DNA of 64,000 nucleotides from CAWACP01 sp963832965 (GTDB taxonomy: Bacteria > Acidobacteriota > Terriglobia > Bryobacterales > Bryobacteraceae): positions 744,001 to 808,000 of the forward strand of contig CAWHVW010000005.1 in NCBI GenBank assembly GCA_963832965.1, given 5' to 3'. This document shows positions 17,291 through 26,121 of this stretch, piece after piece. The position numbers were made by a program, and so were the translations under genes. The notes beneath the pieces are model-generated. The model saw only the letters and a list, made by a program, of their open reading frames with translations, ran no database searches and was not told the DNA's origin. Numbering within the stretch: the stretch's first letter is position 1; each line of letters begins with the position of its first letter.

Positions 17291-18462
17291 AGGCGGCGTG
17301 GAGTGATGTCCACATCACCGCGGGTGGCTTGACGCTGACGGTTGATTTGACGCTCGCGGCGCAGGCGGGCTTCATCGGATGGCAATTCTACGATCCCGAT
17401 ACGAACCGCTTCATTCAGGAGGGCGAATGGACGCCCGCCAACGAAGGGAAAACCAGCCTGAGCATCGATTTTCCGCCTGAGCCCGGCGGCTATCGTATTT
17501 ATTTGTCGACGGTGAACGCGGACGAGGGCTGGGCCTACATGCGCGGCGAGCCGTTCGTCGTATTGGATGCAGTGGTGGAGGGCGCCGCGGTCCGCGTCCT
17601 GAGCCACCAGATCTGCACGCTGCGATATTTGCGTTGGCAATCGTTCCGTCGCGCGCTGCCGAAGCTCTTCACTGTGCCAGTGGCCAGCTTGTGGCGCAAT
17701 CGGATGCTGCTGCGCTCGATGGTGAAGCGCGATATTCTGACGCGCTATCGCGGTTCGATGGGGGACGTGTTGTGGACCATCCTGAACCCGCTGCTGCTGA
17801 TGCTCACCTACTTCTTCGTGTTTGGGGTGGTGCTGCGGACGCGTTTCGGCGCGGACCAAACCGGGTCGGGCTACGTGCTCTACTTCCTGGCGGGGATGCT
17901 GCCCTGGTTGGCGCTCAGCGAAGCCGCGGGCCGCGCGCCGTACATCATTCTGGAACATCGCAACTGGGTTAAGAAGCTGGTTTTTCCGCTGGAGATATTG
18001 CCAGCGATTCCCGTGGTCTCCGGCATTGTCACGGAGGTTTTCGCCGTGATCATTTTTGTCATCGCGTTGTTCGCTTTGCATGGGCGCGTGCCTCTCACCG
18101 CCGTCTGGTTGCCCGCCCTGGTGATTCCGCAAATCTTGTTTACGGTAGGCCTGGCGTGGCTTTTGGCCGCTCTGGCGGTGTACATGCGCGACCTCGGCCA
18201 GATCAACGGCTTTCTGCTGACGCTGTGGTTCTTTCTAACGCCCATTTGCTATCCGGTGGCCGCCATGCCGAAGTGGGCGCTGCCGGTGTTGCGGAAGAAT
18301 CCGATGTTTGTGCTGGTGCAGGCGTATCGCGACGTTCTGCTGGACGGTCATTCGCCTGCCGCGCTTCCGCTGGTAAAGCTATGGGTACTGGCGCTGGTGA
18401 TTTTTTTCGCGGGCCACGCGTGGTTTTACAAGCTGCGGAAGACGTTTGCCGATATTATTTGA
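17287..18462 (+). CDS. ABC-2 type polysaccharide export permease with N-terminal beta domain
   Basis: 391 residues. The C-terminal ~260 residues form an ABC-2 permease with about six transmembrane helices and the R-Y-R-G-S-M-G-D-V-L-W-T-I-L-N-P-L motif of Wzm/TagG-type exporters. Residues 1 to about 110 are a hydrophilic, beta-strand-rich segment (W-Q-F-Y-D-P-D-T, G-G-Y-R-I-Y-L) unlike the usual short permease N-terminus. It recalls the sugar-binding C-terminal domain of Wzt ATPases. No ABC ATPase is encoded nearby. The start overlaps the previous stop (ATGA), directly after GGAGGAG; an ATG at 17266 is an alternative. Confidence 0.85.
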   Translation: MKAAWSDVHITAGGLTLTVDLTLAAQAGFIGWQFYDPDTNRFIQEGEWTPANEGKTSLSIDFPPEPGGYRIYLSTVNADEGWAYMRGEPFVVLDAVVEGAAVRVLSHQICTLRYLRWQSFRRALPKLFTVPVASLWRNRMLLRSMVKRDILTRYRGSMGDVLWTILNPLLLMLTYFFVFGVVLRTRFGADQTGSGYVLYFLAGMLPWLALSEAAGRAPYIILEHRNWVKKLVFPLEILPAIPVVSGIVTEVFAVIIFVIALFALHGRVPLTAVWLPALVIPQILFTVGLAWLLAALAVYMRDLGQINGFLLTLWFFLTPICYPVAAMPKWALPVLRKNPMFVLVQAYRDVLLDGHSPAALPLVKLWVLALVIFFAGHAWFYKLRKTFADII

Positions 18463-18498
18463 ACGAGTAGCTGCAACTCGCCGGCAGGCGGCCTGAGA

Positions 18499-18521
18499 GG
18501 CAGGGCACGGCCCTGCCCCAC
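18499..18521 (+). repeat. REP-like palindrome copy 4
   Basis: Identical to copy 1: arms GGCAGGGC and GCCCTGCC around ACG, then CCAC. It lies between two convergent genes. Confidence 0.8.
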
Positions 18522-18534
18522 TTTCGGTTACCTT

Positions 18535-18855
18535 CTACGCTTCCAGCATCTTGCGCGCGCCCGCTTCGATGTCTCGCCGAATCTTGTCCTCGGGCATGAA
18601 CTTCGCCACGATGCCGAGGTCCACGTCGATGGTCAGGTCCCTTTCGGCTACCAGCACGATTCCCCGGATGGGCGCCGTAAAGGGTCCCATTTTTCCCGTG
18701 AAGGAGAACGTCAACGTATTTGCGTCCCAGCTCCGCTCGAGGTTGCGAATCTCCACCCCCGCGCTGCCCGCGCTCTTGAGCAGGTGATCGACACCCTTGT
18801 CGACGCGGCGGATTGCCTCCGCCTGCCCTATGTCATGCGCAACGGTGACTCGCAT
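18535..18855 (-). CDS. Polyhydroxyalkanoic acid system-type small protein
   Basis: 106 residues beginning M-R-V-T-V-A-H-D-I-G. It has a central beta-sheet-forming region and F-S-F-T-G-K-M-G-P-F-T-A, the pattern of the PHA granule-region family (PF09650-like). Members lie near PHA synthesis genes in proteobacteria, but none are seen here, so the role is open. The start ATG at 18855 excludes an upstream extension that is antisense to the epimerase gene. It follows the epimerase gene by eight bases on the same strand. Confidence 0.65.
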   Translation of the reverse strand: MRVTVAHDIGQAEAIRRVDKGVDHLLKSAGSAGVEIRNLERSWDANTLTFSFTGKMGPFTAPIRGIVLVAERDLTIDVDLGIVAKFMPEDKIRRDIEAGARKMLEA

Positions 18856-18863
18856 GTGGCCAG

Positions 18864-19424
18864 CTACTTGTGCTGTATCTCCCAGTCGTACCGAATATGC
18901 GGATCGTTGTGGGGAATGCGTCCTTCGTCCTGCGGATCGTAGATGCGGTCGGTGAGATATACCAGCATGGCCGGGCTGTTGCCGATCACCTTGTAACCAT
19001 GCGCCACGCCGGGCGGGATGAGAATCTGCCATGGCCGCAGCACACCGGCGTACAGAGTATTGCGAACGCCCCATGTGCGCGAGCCGGGCCGCAAATCCAC
19101 CAGCGCCACCTGGAACATGCCCTGCACGGGGAGCCAGCAATCGGTCTGATGCTTGTGAAAATGGAAGGCCTTGATGGTTCCCGGGTAGCTCAGCGCGGCG
19201 GAGATCTGGGTGCTTTCGGCGGGAAACTCGCGAGTCAGGCCGGTGGCCAGACGGGCCACTTCCAGAAAATATCCGCGATCGTCTGGCCAGACGCTTACCG
19301 GATTCACCACGACGCCTTCGATGAGATCAGCCGAATCGGGGCGCGTAATCACCTTGCCAATCCCGGGTTCGCACGCCAAGGTGGTCACTTCAATTTGAGC
19401 GGCAGCCTGGACGCCCGCGCTCAT
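18864..19424 (-). CDS. dTDP-4-dehydrorhamnose 3,5-epimerase-like (RfbC/RmlC cupin)
   Basis: 186 residues with a cupin core: D-D-R-G-Y-F-L-E, then K-A-F-H-F-H-K-H-Q-T-D, V-A-L-V-D-L-R, I-P-P-G-V-A-H-G-Y and Y-L-T-D. The catalytic histidine area (F-H-F-H) and the family P-P-G-x-A-H-G block are present. It probably makes or modifies a deoxysugar nucleotide for the facing polysaccharide cluster. The start ATG overlaps the stop of the nucleotidyltransferase gene (ATGA). It is not a full rml operon: no rmlB or rmlD is visible. Confidence 0.8.
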   Translation of the reverse strand: MSAGVQAAAQIEVTTLACEPGIGKVITRPDSADLIEGVVVNPVSVWPDDRGYFLEVARLATGLTREFPAESTQISAALSYPGTIKAFHFHKHQTDCWLPVQGMFQVALVDLRPGSRTWGVRNTLYAGVLRPWQILIPPGVAHGYKVIGNSPAMLVYLTDRIYDPQDEGRIPHNDPHIRYDWEIQHK

Positions 19425-20173
19425 CCGCCCACCACCGCGAGATTGCGCTCCTGCGCCTTCCTTTGCTCGGAGACCAGATTGCTCGCCCGCAGCAGCGACT
19501 CGAAGGTGCCCGCGTCGGTCCACCACCCATCCAGGAATGAGAAGGTCATGGTGCCCTCGCGGATATATGCGTTATTCACGTCGGTGATCTCCAGTTCGCC
19601 GCGCCCGGAAGGTACCAGCGTGTGGATTTTATCGAACACCGAGGCGTCGTACATGTAGATGCCGGTGACGGCAAAATCGCTCTTTGGCTGTTTCGGTTTT
19701 TCCTCGATGCCAACGATGCGTTCGCCGGCCAGTTCCGCGACGCCGAAGCGTTCGGCATCAGTCACCTGCTTCAGCAAAATTCTGGCCCCGCTGGGCTGCT
19801 CGGCAAATGCTTTCGCGGCGGCAGCGATGTTCCCCTCGATGATGTTGTCGCCCAGGATCACGCAGATCTTGTGTCCATCGGCGAAGTGCTCGGCCAGATC
19901 CAGGGCTTCGGCAATTCCGCCTTCGCCCTCCTGGTAGGTGAAGTCGAGGTGCTTGAGGCCGAATTCCTTGCCGTTGGCCAGCAGGCGGAGAAAATCGCCC
20001 GCATTTCGCCCGCCAGTGACCACCAGAATGTCCTTGATGCCCGCGTCCACCAGCGTCTGGATGGGGTAATAAATCATCGGCTTATCGTAAACCGGGAGCA
20101 GGTGTTTATTGGTAATTTTGGTCAGCGGGAAAAGCCTGCTGCCGGTACCACCTGCAAGCACAACGCCCTTCAT
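19421..20173 (-). CDS. Sugar-1-phosphate nucleotidyltransferase (RmlA-like)
   Basis: Activates a sugar-1-phosphate to an NDP-sugar, most likely dTDP-glucose. 250 residues, about 40 shorter than classical RmlA. It has the nucleotide-binding L-A-G-G-T-G-S-R-L-F-P-L-T, K-H-L-L-P-V-Y-D-K-P, the metal-binding L-G-D-N near 110 and V-E-K-type lysine in I-V-G-I-E-E-K-P. The start ATG at 20173 has GAGG five bases upstream; a GTG two codons earlier is less likely. It forms a pair with the RfbC-like gene, supplying substrate to the glycosyltransferases. Confidence 0.85.
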   Translation of the reverse strand: MKGVVLAGGTGSRLFPLTKITNKHLLPVYDKPMIYYPIQTLVDAGIKDILVVTGGRNAGDFLRLLANGKEFGLKHLDFTYQEGEGGIAEALDLAEHFADGHKICVILGDNIIEGNIAAAAKAFAEQPSGARILLKQVTDAERFGVAELAGERIVGIEEKPKQPKSDFAVTGIYMYDASVFDKIHTLVPSGRGELEITDVNNAYIREGTMTFSFLDGWWTDAGTFESLLRASNLVSEQRKAQERNLAVVGG

Positions 20174-20197
20174 GGTCACCTCAACTTCACCATCATA

Positions 20198-21043
20198 TCA
20201 GCGCCGGAAGTGGTCGTAGCCGGCCGGTTGGAGAGGCAGCCCCATGAAAGTCACACTTCCTGGCCGGCCCGCGACGATGGTTCCGATGCGGTGTCCAGGC
20301 ACGCGCACGCGCGGCGGAGCAGTATAGAGCAACTCGTAGTCCTCGCCGTCGTGGAGAGCCTGTTCGAGCGTGGCGCCGGGCAGCACGGGAAGACCACAGT
20401 CGAGCACCGCCGCAACTTCAGAGGCTTTCGTGAGGCGGTGCAGGTCCAATGAGAGGCCATCGCTGAGATCCATGCACGACGTGGCCTTGCCGATGAGACG
20501 TTGGCCGATGTCGAGGGGCGGGAGAATGTCCCCGCGGTGCGTCCATCCGCCCAGCGGGCCGGAGACGTAGATCGCGTCGCCTGGTTTCGCGCCATCGCGG
20601 CGCAGGGCTTTGCCTTGGGCGACAAAGCCACAGATCATCACGTCGCAGACCAGTTGCGGAGCGTGCGAGAGATCTCCTCCGGCTACCGCCGTTCCCGTTT
20701 CCGCGGCCAGCCGCTTCAAGCCGCGATAGAAACCGTTGAACCACTTCTTATCCGCCCATGGCGGCAGCGCCAGAGATACCAGACAGAAGCGCGGCGTGCC
20801 GCCCATGGCCGCGATATCGCTCAGGGAACGCGCCAGCGCGCGACGGCCCAGCGACTGAGCGGCATGATCGCGCCGGCGAAAGTGCACATCTTCGATGAAG
20901 AGATCGGTGGTGTAGAGCAGGTCTTCGCGGGCGCGCGGGCGGTAGATGGCGCAGTCGTCTCCGATTCCTTTCACCAGACCGCGTCCTCGTAGCGTCGGGC
21001 CGATACGAGCGATGAGGGTGTCCTCGCGTGAGTCTGTCGTCAT
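20198..21043 (-). CDS. thiL: Thiamine-monophosphate kinase
   Basis: Phosphorylates thiamine monophosphate to the cofactor thiamine diphosphate (used by the transketolase encoded nearby). 281 residues, slightly short for ThiL. Family signatures are G-I-G-D-D-C-A-I near 27, T-T-D-L-F-I-E-D-V-H-F, L-S-D-I-A-A-M-G-G, the G-G-D-L-S catalytic loop and M-D-L-S-D-G-L-S. Stand-alone gene on the minus strand. Confidence 0.92.
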   Translation of the reverse strand: MTTDSREDTLIARIGPTLRGRGLVKGIGDDCAIYRPRAREDLLYTTDLFIEDVHFRRRDHAAQSLGRRALARSLSDIAAMGGTPRFCLVSLALPPWADKKWFNGFYRGLKRLAAETGTAVAGGDLSHAPQLVCDVMICGFVAQGKALRRDGAKPGDAIYVSGPLGGWTHRGDILPPLDIGQRLIGKATSCMDLSDGLSLDLHRLTKASEVAAVLDCGLPVLPGATLEQALHDGEDYELLYTAPPRVRVPGHRIGTIVAGRPGSVTFMGLPLQPAGYDHFRR

Positions 21044-21050
21044 TTCAGGT

Positions 21051-21123
21051 CCGCTCCATCACTGTCGCGGTTCGGAATGGGTGCCTGCGGCTGCCGCGGA
21101 AGGCCCATTGAAAATCGGCCGCA
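21051..21123 (+). repeat. Fragments of dispersed intergenic repeats
   Basis: The short gap between thiL and the Hsp70 gene contains two repeated pieces. 21051-21075 matches 43202-43226 inside the MITE-like element at 23 of 25 positions. 21108-21123 is identical to 10830-10845. The second piece abuts the Hsp70 stop codon. They look like remnants of mobile repeat modules. Confidence 0.55.
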
Positions 21124-23727
21124 TCAGGATACCTCGGCCATTACCAGACCCGGTGGCAGCTCTTCGCCGAAGATTTTAGCGGCGTCCTCTTCCGCTTCGC
21201 CGTCGAGCACCGGAATCATATCCTCGGGCACTGCGCGCCTGGCGATGGCCACGGTTGCCGGAGCCAGATCGCGCGAGGCGTCGCCGGTCCGCCTGGCGAT
21301 GGAGACCAGCGCGTCCGCAGACCCGGCGATCTTCGCCAGCGCTTCGACCCAACGCGTGGCCGCGGCCACCGGCAGCACCTGGTTGATTGGCCCATAGAAG
21401 AGCTGTCGAGCGCCGAGCCGCGCCAGGCACCACAGCGCGGTCTCGCGCATTTCGCCCTTCTTCGCCATGCTCACCAGCGCGTCGCCGAGCTGCGTTTTGG
21501 TCTGCAAGGGCAGTAATTCCAAGCTCGACGCCGCGCGCCACATTTCGCGCAGCAGGCTGGTATTCAAGCGCTGCTGCCTCTTTGCGCCGCGCGGCATCAG
21601 TACGGGCGAGAGGCGCTGAAAGATATCCGTCTGCTGGTTGCGATTCAGGCCGCCGGCCACGCGCCCCCAAAAGATCCACCAATCGATTTCGTTCTGCACC
21701 TGGCTGCCGAAGGTGAGACCGGAGGCGTAAGTGCGGCGGGCCTGTTCGATGCGCCACTCGTCGCCGGGGAAGCCGAAGCCGGGGCGCAGACAGAAGCCGC
21801 ACAAGTTCAGCCAGCGCAGTTCGAGCGGCGCTGATTTTCGCCGCCCCTCGGCATGTTCGAGCAAGTGGTCGGCAAGCTGGCGTATGGCTGAGAGCGGCCA
21901 GGAGTTACGGCCCAGGGCCAGCGTCTGCTCCAGTTTTCCAGGCAACTCGGGTGCGGCGAGTTCGCCGGTGATAAACGTGGCGTCGACGAGAGCCAGCGCG
22001 CGCGACAGAGCTTCCTCGCTTACCACCGCCGCGGGCTTCGCGCCCGTCTTCGCCGCAGCCGCCTTGCGCAACTCGAACTGCAGCCGCCAGCGATGCTCGC
22101 TGATTTTCGAATCGGCCCACACCTCCAGAGTGCCCACCTCGGTGAGTCGCGCACCCAGCTTGACGGGAATCAGCCGCTCGCCCTGCTTGCCGAACCGGAT
22201 CACTGCGTTCAGCGGGGCGTGCAGGTGCAAATCGGGGACAGACGGAACGTTGACCCTCGCGCCCGTGACGTCGTCCACGCGCGTTAGCGAGCTGTACATC
22301 CGAAACGACACCGGCTTGTTGGCGACCAGGTGCAGACTCTCGTCCTCCAGTTCGATGGTGTGGCCCTCTTCCGACCCGCGCGGCACCAGACAAACCAGAT
22401 CCTGATCGCCCACGCCGATATAGTAGGTGCGCGGCAGCCCCCCGCGCACCAGCAGCCCCGCGCCGGTGGAGCGAACGTAGGAATAATACGCGGCGCCCAC
22501 CGCCACGGCCAGATCGAGGTCCTGATTTTCAAGAATGAACGGACGCTTCCCGTACCAGCTCTCCACCACATCGGCCACGCGCGCGCGGCAAATCTCCGGG
22601 ATGAAGAAGCCGCCGTTAAACAGAATCGCGTCGGGCCGCGCGTCTTCGTTGGAATGCAGAAAAGCGGCGAGATGCCGCGTCACCGCAGGATCCGACACGT
22701 AGGGCAGGCCGAGCTCGCGGAACAGGCTTCGCTTTTCCTCTTTCGGCTCGTCGTGCAGCTCGCAGAATGGGAGGAATCCGTCGAGGGTCAGTTCCAAGAC
22801 CTCCTCGCGCAGGATTTCCGTGCGCAGCGTGCCGCCCACCAGCGAGGACCCTCCGCCAAGCACCGTAATCTCCACGCTCTTGAGGTCCGGGTTCGCCAGC
22901 AGCTTTTCCTTGGCGGAAGCGCATTGCCGGCGCAGACCGCTGCGTTGCCGAATGGAAAGCGGGACCTTCAGCTTGGCCTCCACCAGCCAGGCCAGCGTCA
23001 GATCCAGATTGTCGCCGCCCAGCAGCAGATGTTTGCCGACGGCGGTGCGGGTGAACTCCACGCGGTCGCCCTGGCGGCCAACGCGAATCAGCGTGAAGTC
23101 GCTGGTGCCTCCGCCGACGTCGCACACGAGGACCAGCATGCCGTCGCTCAGGCTTTTCTCGGACTGCGCGAGGTGGTTGGCGATCCACGAATAGAACGCG
23201 GCCGCGGGCTCTTCGATCAACGTCAGCTTCTGAATGCCAGCCTCGCGCGCGGCCTGCACGGTGAGCTCGCGCGCCTCTTCGTCGAAGGAGGCAGGCACGG
23301 TGAGGACGACGTCCTGCGCGGCGAGCGGCTGTTCGGGATGCGCGGTGTCCCAGGCTTCGCGGATGGTGCTCAGAATTGCGGTGGAAACGTCCACGGGCGA
23401 AAGTACACGCCCGCCTTCCTGGGCGTCCCAGGGCAGGATCTTCGCGGTGCGATCAACGCCGGGGTTGGAGAGCCACGATTTCGCCGAATGCACCGAACGT
23501 GTGGGCACCAGCGCTCCCTGCTCGCGCGCGTGGGTGCCGATGTAGGTTTTGTCGTCGCCGATGTAGAGGAACGAGGGGAGGGTGCGCAGAGGTTCCACCT
23601 GATTCTGCGCGACGTTCTGCGGGATGGGCAGAACGTGGATGGGCGGAAAATCGGCTTCTTCCGCTTCCACCGGGTCGACGAAGGCCAGCGCCGAATTGGT
23701 GGTGCCGAGGTCAATTCCGACGTTCAT
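21124..23727 (-). CDS. Hsp70-family ATPase with divergent C-terminal region
   Basis: 867 residues, far longer than DnaK (about 640). The N-terminal actin-like ATPase domain is clear: G-I-D-L-G-T-T-N-S at 4-12, E-E-P-A-A-A-F-Y, D-V-G-G-G-T-S-D-F and G-G-D-N-L-D. The last ~370 residues do not show the canonical DnaK substrate-binding domain and helical lid, but a long alpha-helical part with W-W-I-F-W-G-R-V-A-G. It therefore probably acts on dedicated clients rather than general folding. It starts three bases after the DUF2760-type gene, with which it forms an operon. Confidence 0.88.
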   Translation of the reverse strand: MNVGIDLGTTNSALAFVDPVEAEEADFPPIHVLPIPQNVAQNQVEPLRTLPSFLYIGDDKTYIGTHAREQGALVPTRSVHSAKSWLSNPGVDRTAKILPWDAQEGGRVLSPVDVSTAILSTIREAWDTAHPEQPLAAQDVVLTVPASFDEEARELTVQAAREAGIQKLTLIEEPAAAFYSWIANHLAQSEKSLSDGMLVLVCDVGGGTSDFTLIRVGRQGDRVEFTRTAVGKHLLLGGDNLDLTLAWLVEAKLKVPLSIRQRSGLRRQCASAKEKLLANPDLKSVEITVLGGGSSLVGGTLRTEILREEVLELTLDGFLPFCELHDEPKEEKRSLFRELGLPYVSDPAVTRHLAAFLHSNEDARPDAILFNGGFFIPEICRARVADVVESWYGKRPFILENQDLDLAVAVGAAYYSYVRSTGAGLLVRGGLPRTYYIGVGDQDLVCLVPRGSEEGHTIELEDESLHLVANKPVSFRMYSSLTRVDDVTGARVNVPSVPDLHLHAPLNAVIRFGKQGERLIPVKLGARLTEVGTLEVWADSKISEHRWRLQFELRKAAAAKTGAKPAAVVSEEALSRALALVDATFITGELAAPELPGKLEQTLALGRNSWPLSAIRQLADHLLEHAEGRRKSAPLELRWLNLCGFCLRPGFGFPGDEWRIEQARRTYASGLTFGSQVQNEIDWWIFWGRVAGGLNRNQQTDIFQRLSPVLMPRGAKRQQRLNTSLLREMWRAASSLELLPLQTKTQLGDALVSMAKKGEMRETALWCLARLGARQLFYGPINQVLPVAAATRWVEALAKIAGSADALVSIARRTGDASRDLAPATVAIARRAVPEDMIPVLDGEAEEDAAKIFGEELPPGLVMAEVS

Positions 23728-23730
23728 TGC

Positions 23731-24249
23731 CTACTCGATCTCGATTTCGGCGGGCGCGAGGATTTCTGGTTTCTGGCCACCGGCGAGCGCGGGCAGGTCG
23801 ATCCCGGTGGCGCGCCAGCCCTTGTGGCGCAGCGTTCCGCCAGCCACTTTGCCGGATGCGGGAACGTTGCCGAGCAGCTTCACGGTGTTCGGTTCCATGG
23901 AATCGAGTTTCGCGTACGTACCCTCCACGCCGTCGATCACCGGCGCGAGTTGTACGTGGCGGGTGAGCGCGGCGCGGGCGTGTTCATGCAGGTTGCGGAC
24001 GGCGGCGCCCACCTGGTCGTCGGCATAGCCGGTGATGTCTTCCATCAGGAAATCGAGCAGGCGCGCATCGCGTTGCAGGATGGCCAGCAGTTGCAGGGCG
24101 CCATCGGACGCGCGAATCTGGGGCGCGGGTTTGGGCGGAGGAGCGGCCTTCGCGGGAATAAACCCGTATGCCTTCGCTATGTCGGCCGGCAGCTTGCCGC
24201 TGAAGAGGATAGAAAAAAAGCTGCGGATCGCAGAGCTGAGTCGCTTCAT
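23731..24249 (-). CDS. DUF2760-type protein, partner of the Hsp70-like protein
   Basis: 172 residues. An N-terminal amphipathic/hydrophobic stretch (S-F-F-S-I-L-F) and a Pro-Ala linker are followed by L-Q-L-L-A-I-L-Q-R-D-A-R-L-L-D-F-L-M-E-D-I, typical of DUF2760. Genes of this family are known as neighbours of atypical Hsp70 genes; here they are separated by three bases. The ATG is directly preceded by a 16-bp dyad (24250-24265) and has no Shine-Dalgarno, suggesting unusual initiation or regulation. Function unknown. Confidence 0.75.
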   Translation of the reverse strand: MKRLSSAIRSFFSILFSGKLPADIAKAYGFIPAKAAPPPKPAPQIRASDGALQLLAILQRDARLLDFLMEDITGYADDQVGAAVRNLHEHARAALTRHVQLAPVIDGVEGTYAKLDSMEPNTVKLLGNVPASGKVAGGTLRHKGWRATGIDLPALAGGQKPEILAPAEIEIE

Positions 24250-24265
24250 GTAGTTTCTGAACTAC
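24250..24265. promoter_or_regulatory. 16-bp dyad directly before the DUF2760/Hsp70 operon
   Basis: Perfect 6-bp arms GTAGTT and AACTAC around four bases, touching the start codon at 24249. Its position suggests a repressor operator or a structure at the ribosome site. Which regulator binds is unknown. Confidence 0.4.
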
Positions 24266-24302
24266 AGGATACCGTGGAGGAGGATCTCGTCCCGCGTTGG
24301 CT

Positions 24303-24905
24303 TTATTCGTGCTCGCTATCGAAGAGCCGCAGACCCTCCTCGGCCCAGTAGTGATCGAATCCCCGATGATTCAGGGCCGAGGCCAGGAAGCCCCGAGCCT
24401 CGGGAACGCCTCTGATCTGAGAAACGACGAAAACCGCAGCCATGTAATCTCCCTGCGGCTTACGATCCCAGGACTCACGAATCAACGCCCGGGACGCATC
24501 GGGTCCAATACGAACGAGCGCGGTGACTGCGGGCTTGCGCTCCTTTAGAACGTAATCGGCCTTCAGCCAGGCATTCGCGTAGAGAGACATCCACCGGCAC
24601 ATATCGATGTTCTCAATGAGGAACGGAATCGCTTCCTTCGCCCCCAACCGGCCAAACACGTCTGCCAGACCAACGTAAAGCTGATCCTTTTCTACGCCCG
24701 GCGGAGGGTTTCGGGCACACGAAAGAAGGGCCGGAACATTGGCTTTGCCCGACATGACGATCTCGTAGACAGTGGGGTGCTCAGTGGCGGGGTTCGCGAG
24801 CAGGCGAGCCTGATCGACGTCACATACGACCTCTGCCGCCGCAAAACCACAATTCAAAGCGATCGCGGCAATGACGGATACCGCTCGGCCATGAACAATA
24901 CCCAC
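24303..24905 (-). CDS. Exported HEAT-repeat-like hypothetical protein
   Basis: 200 residues with an N-terminal signal-like segment (hydrophobic 9-21, A-A-A) and a GTG start three bases after the CsgG/TPR gene stop. The mature part has helix pairs such as L-Y-V-G-L-A-D-V-F-G-R-L-G-A-K-E-A-I-P-F and A-V-T-A-L-V-R-I-G, with the G-x-x-A-I-P-x-L pattern of HEAT-like repeats. It is likely a periplasmic scaffold. No specific family recognised. Confidence 0.6.
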   Translation of the reverse strand: MGIVHGRAVSVIAAIALNCGFAAAEVVCDVDQARLLANPATEHPTVYEIVMSGKANVPALLSCARNPPPGVEKDQLYVGLADVFGRLGAKEAIPFLIENIDMCRWMSLYANAWLKADYVLKERKPAVTALVRIGPDASRALIRESWDRKPQGDYMAAVFVVSQIRGVPEARGFLASALNHRGFDHYWAEEGLRLFDSEHE

Positions 24906-24908
24906 CGA

Positions 24909-26075
24909 TTACTTCTTGTCGCGCATGGCCGCGATGACGGCGTCCGGCACGGCCGCCTGCTTCAGTCTCGCCAGGTCCTCGGGAGCGAGCGAGAAGTGGC
25001 CTGGCTGGGCGGCGATGAGGCTGACGATGTCGCCCGCGGCCACATTGCCCCGCACCAGCCCGATGATGAAGCCGTTGGTGAGCAGGATGTCCGTTTGGGC
25101 TTCGGCGCTCCGTTGCGGCTCGACTGCGGCATTCTGCCACAGGGGGGCCATGGCCTCGGCGAATGCCTTCACGCGGTGACATCCGGCCACCGCCTCCATC
25201 AGCATTTTGCTGCGGTGCAACCCCTGGGCCTCGTCGAACGCAGACAGGGCATCGTCGTAGTTCTGCACCAGCATGTAGGCGACTCCGAGGTCGTACCACG
25301 CATCCGCGGCGCTATATTTATCGCGGCCGCAGGAGGACGCGCTGGCGCGCGAGAGCCGCACTACCCCTTCATAGTCGCCCTTGCGGAGAAGATCCCAGGA
25401 TTGCCGCAGGCCGCAGCTCTTGTCGTCCATGAATGGAACTACCCAGGTTTCGGTCCATGGAACGTACATGCGCTGGGCCAACGCGGCGGCCTGCTCCAGC
25501 GCCATGTCCCTTACTTCGCCCTGTCCGGGGTATTCGGGAACCCCGGTCATGCTCTGATTTTCTTTCTGCGGGTCTACGTGAATGGTGTTCGCAGCTAATT
25601 CGCGGCCATCGGCGAGGTCCACGGCGTGAATCGTGGCGATAAAATGACCTTCCACTCGGGATTTGTGAAAGGCAGGCAAACCGCCTTCGATAATCGCCTC
25701 GCGCTGGCGCGTTTCGCAGCGCTCAACCTCCACCGAAAGCATGACCGCGGGTCCGATCAGGCGGCCGAGTTCCATGGCCGCTTCCGGCTGGGCGAGCGAA
25801 TCGATGCGCAGATCGTGGTCGGTCAGAACGGCGTTTACGCCGGCGCGGTCGAAGACGGTGATTCCGTGATTGCGCAGATCGCGGGTTAGCAGGGTGGCGA
25901 ATTCCTCGGCACAGTTGCCGGAAACCGGCCCCAGCACTACGCGTTTTCCTTCCAGCGTCTCGCCCAGGCTGGCCGGATGGTAGATGCGCACCGGAGCCTT
26001 CTTCTCGGCGAAGGCCGGGAATACGGCGGCCAGCAGCACCGCGGCCACTGCCAGGCCACGGCTCCTTCCGGCCAT
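24909..26075 (-). CDS. Exported CsgG-like/TPR protein
   Basis: 388 residues starting at ATG 26075; two more upstream in-frame ATGs exist but have poorer context. Residues 1-24 form a signal peptide ending A-F-A. A segment around 30-170 (V-V-L-G-P-V-S-G-N...L-T-R-D-L-R-N-H-G-I-T-V-F-D-R) resembles the CsgG/LpoB fold, which assembles at the outer membrane. A TPR-like stretch follows (Y-D-L-G-V-A-Y-M-L-V-Q-N-Y-D-D-A-L) and then a C-terminal helical tail. It is probably periplasmic. Assignment to CsgG is by pattern and needs a profile search. Confidence 0.6.
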   Translation of the reverse strand: MAGRSRGLAVAAVLLAAVFPAFAEKKAPVRIYHPASLGETLEGKRVVLGPVSGNCAEEFATLLTRDLRNHGITVFDRAGVNAVLTDHDLRIDSLAQPEAAMELGRLIGPAVMLSVEVERCETRQREAIIEGGLPAFHKSRVEGHFIATIHAVDLADGRELAANTIHVDPQKENQSMTGVPEYPGQGEVRDMALEQAAALAQRMYVPWTETWVVPFMDDKSCGLRQSWDLLRKGDYEGVVRLSRASASSCGRDKYSAADAWYDLGVAYMLVQNYDDALSAFDEAQGLHRSKMLMEAVAGCHRVKAFAEAMAPLWQNAAVEPQRSAEAQTDILLTNGFIIGLVRGNVAAGDIVSLIAAQPGHFSLAPEDLARLKQAAVPDAVIAAMRDKK

Positions 26076-26121
26076 GTGGATCTCAACCACCATAATCAGG
26101 ACGCGCGTCTCTCGCAGGCGG

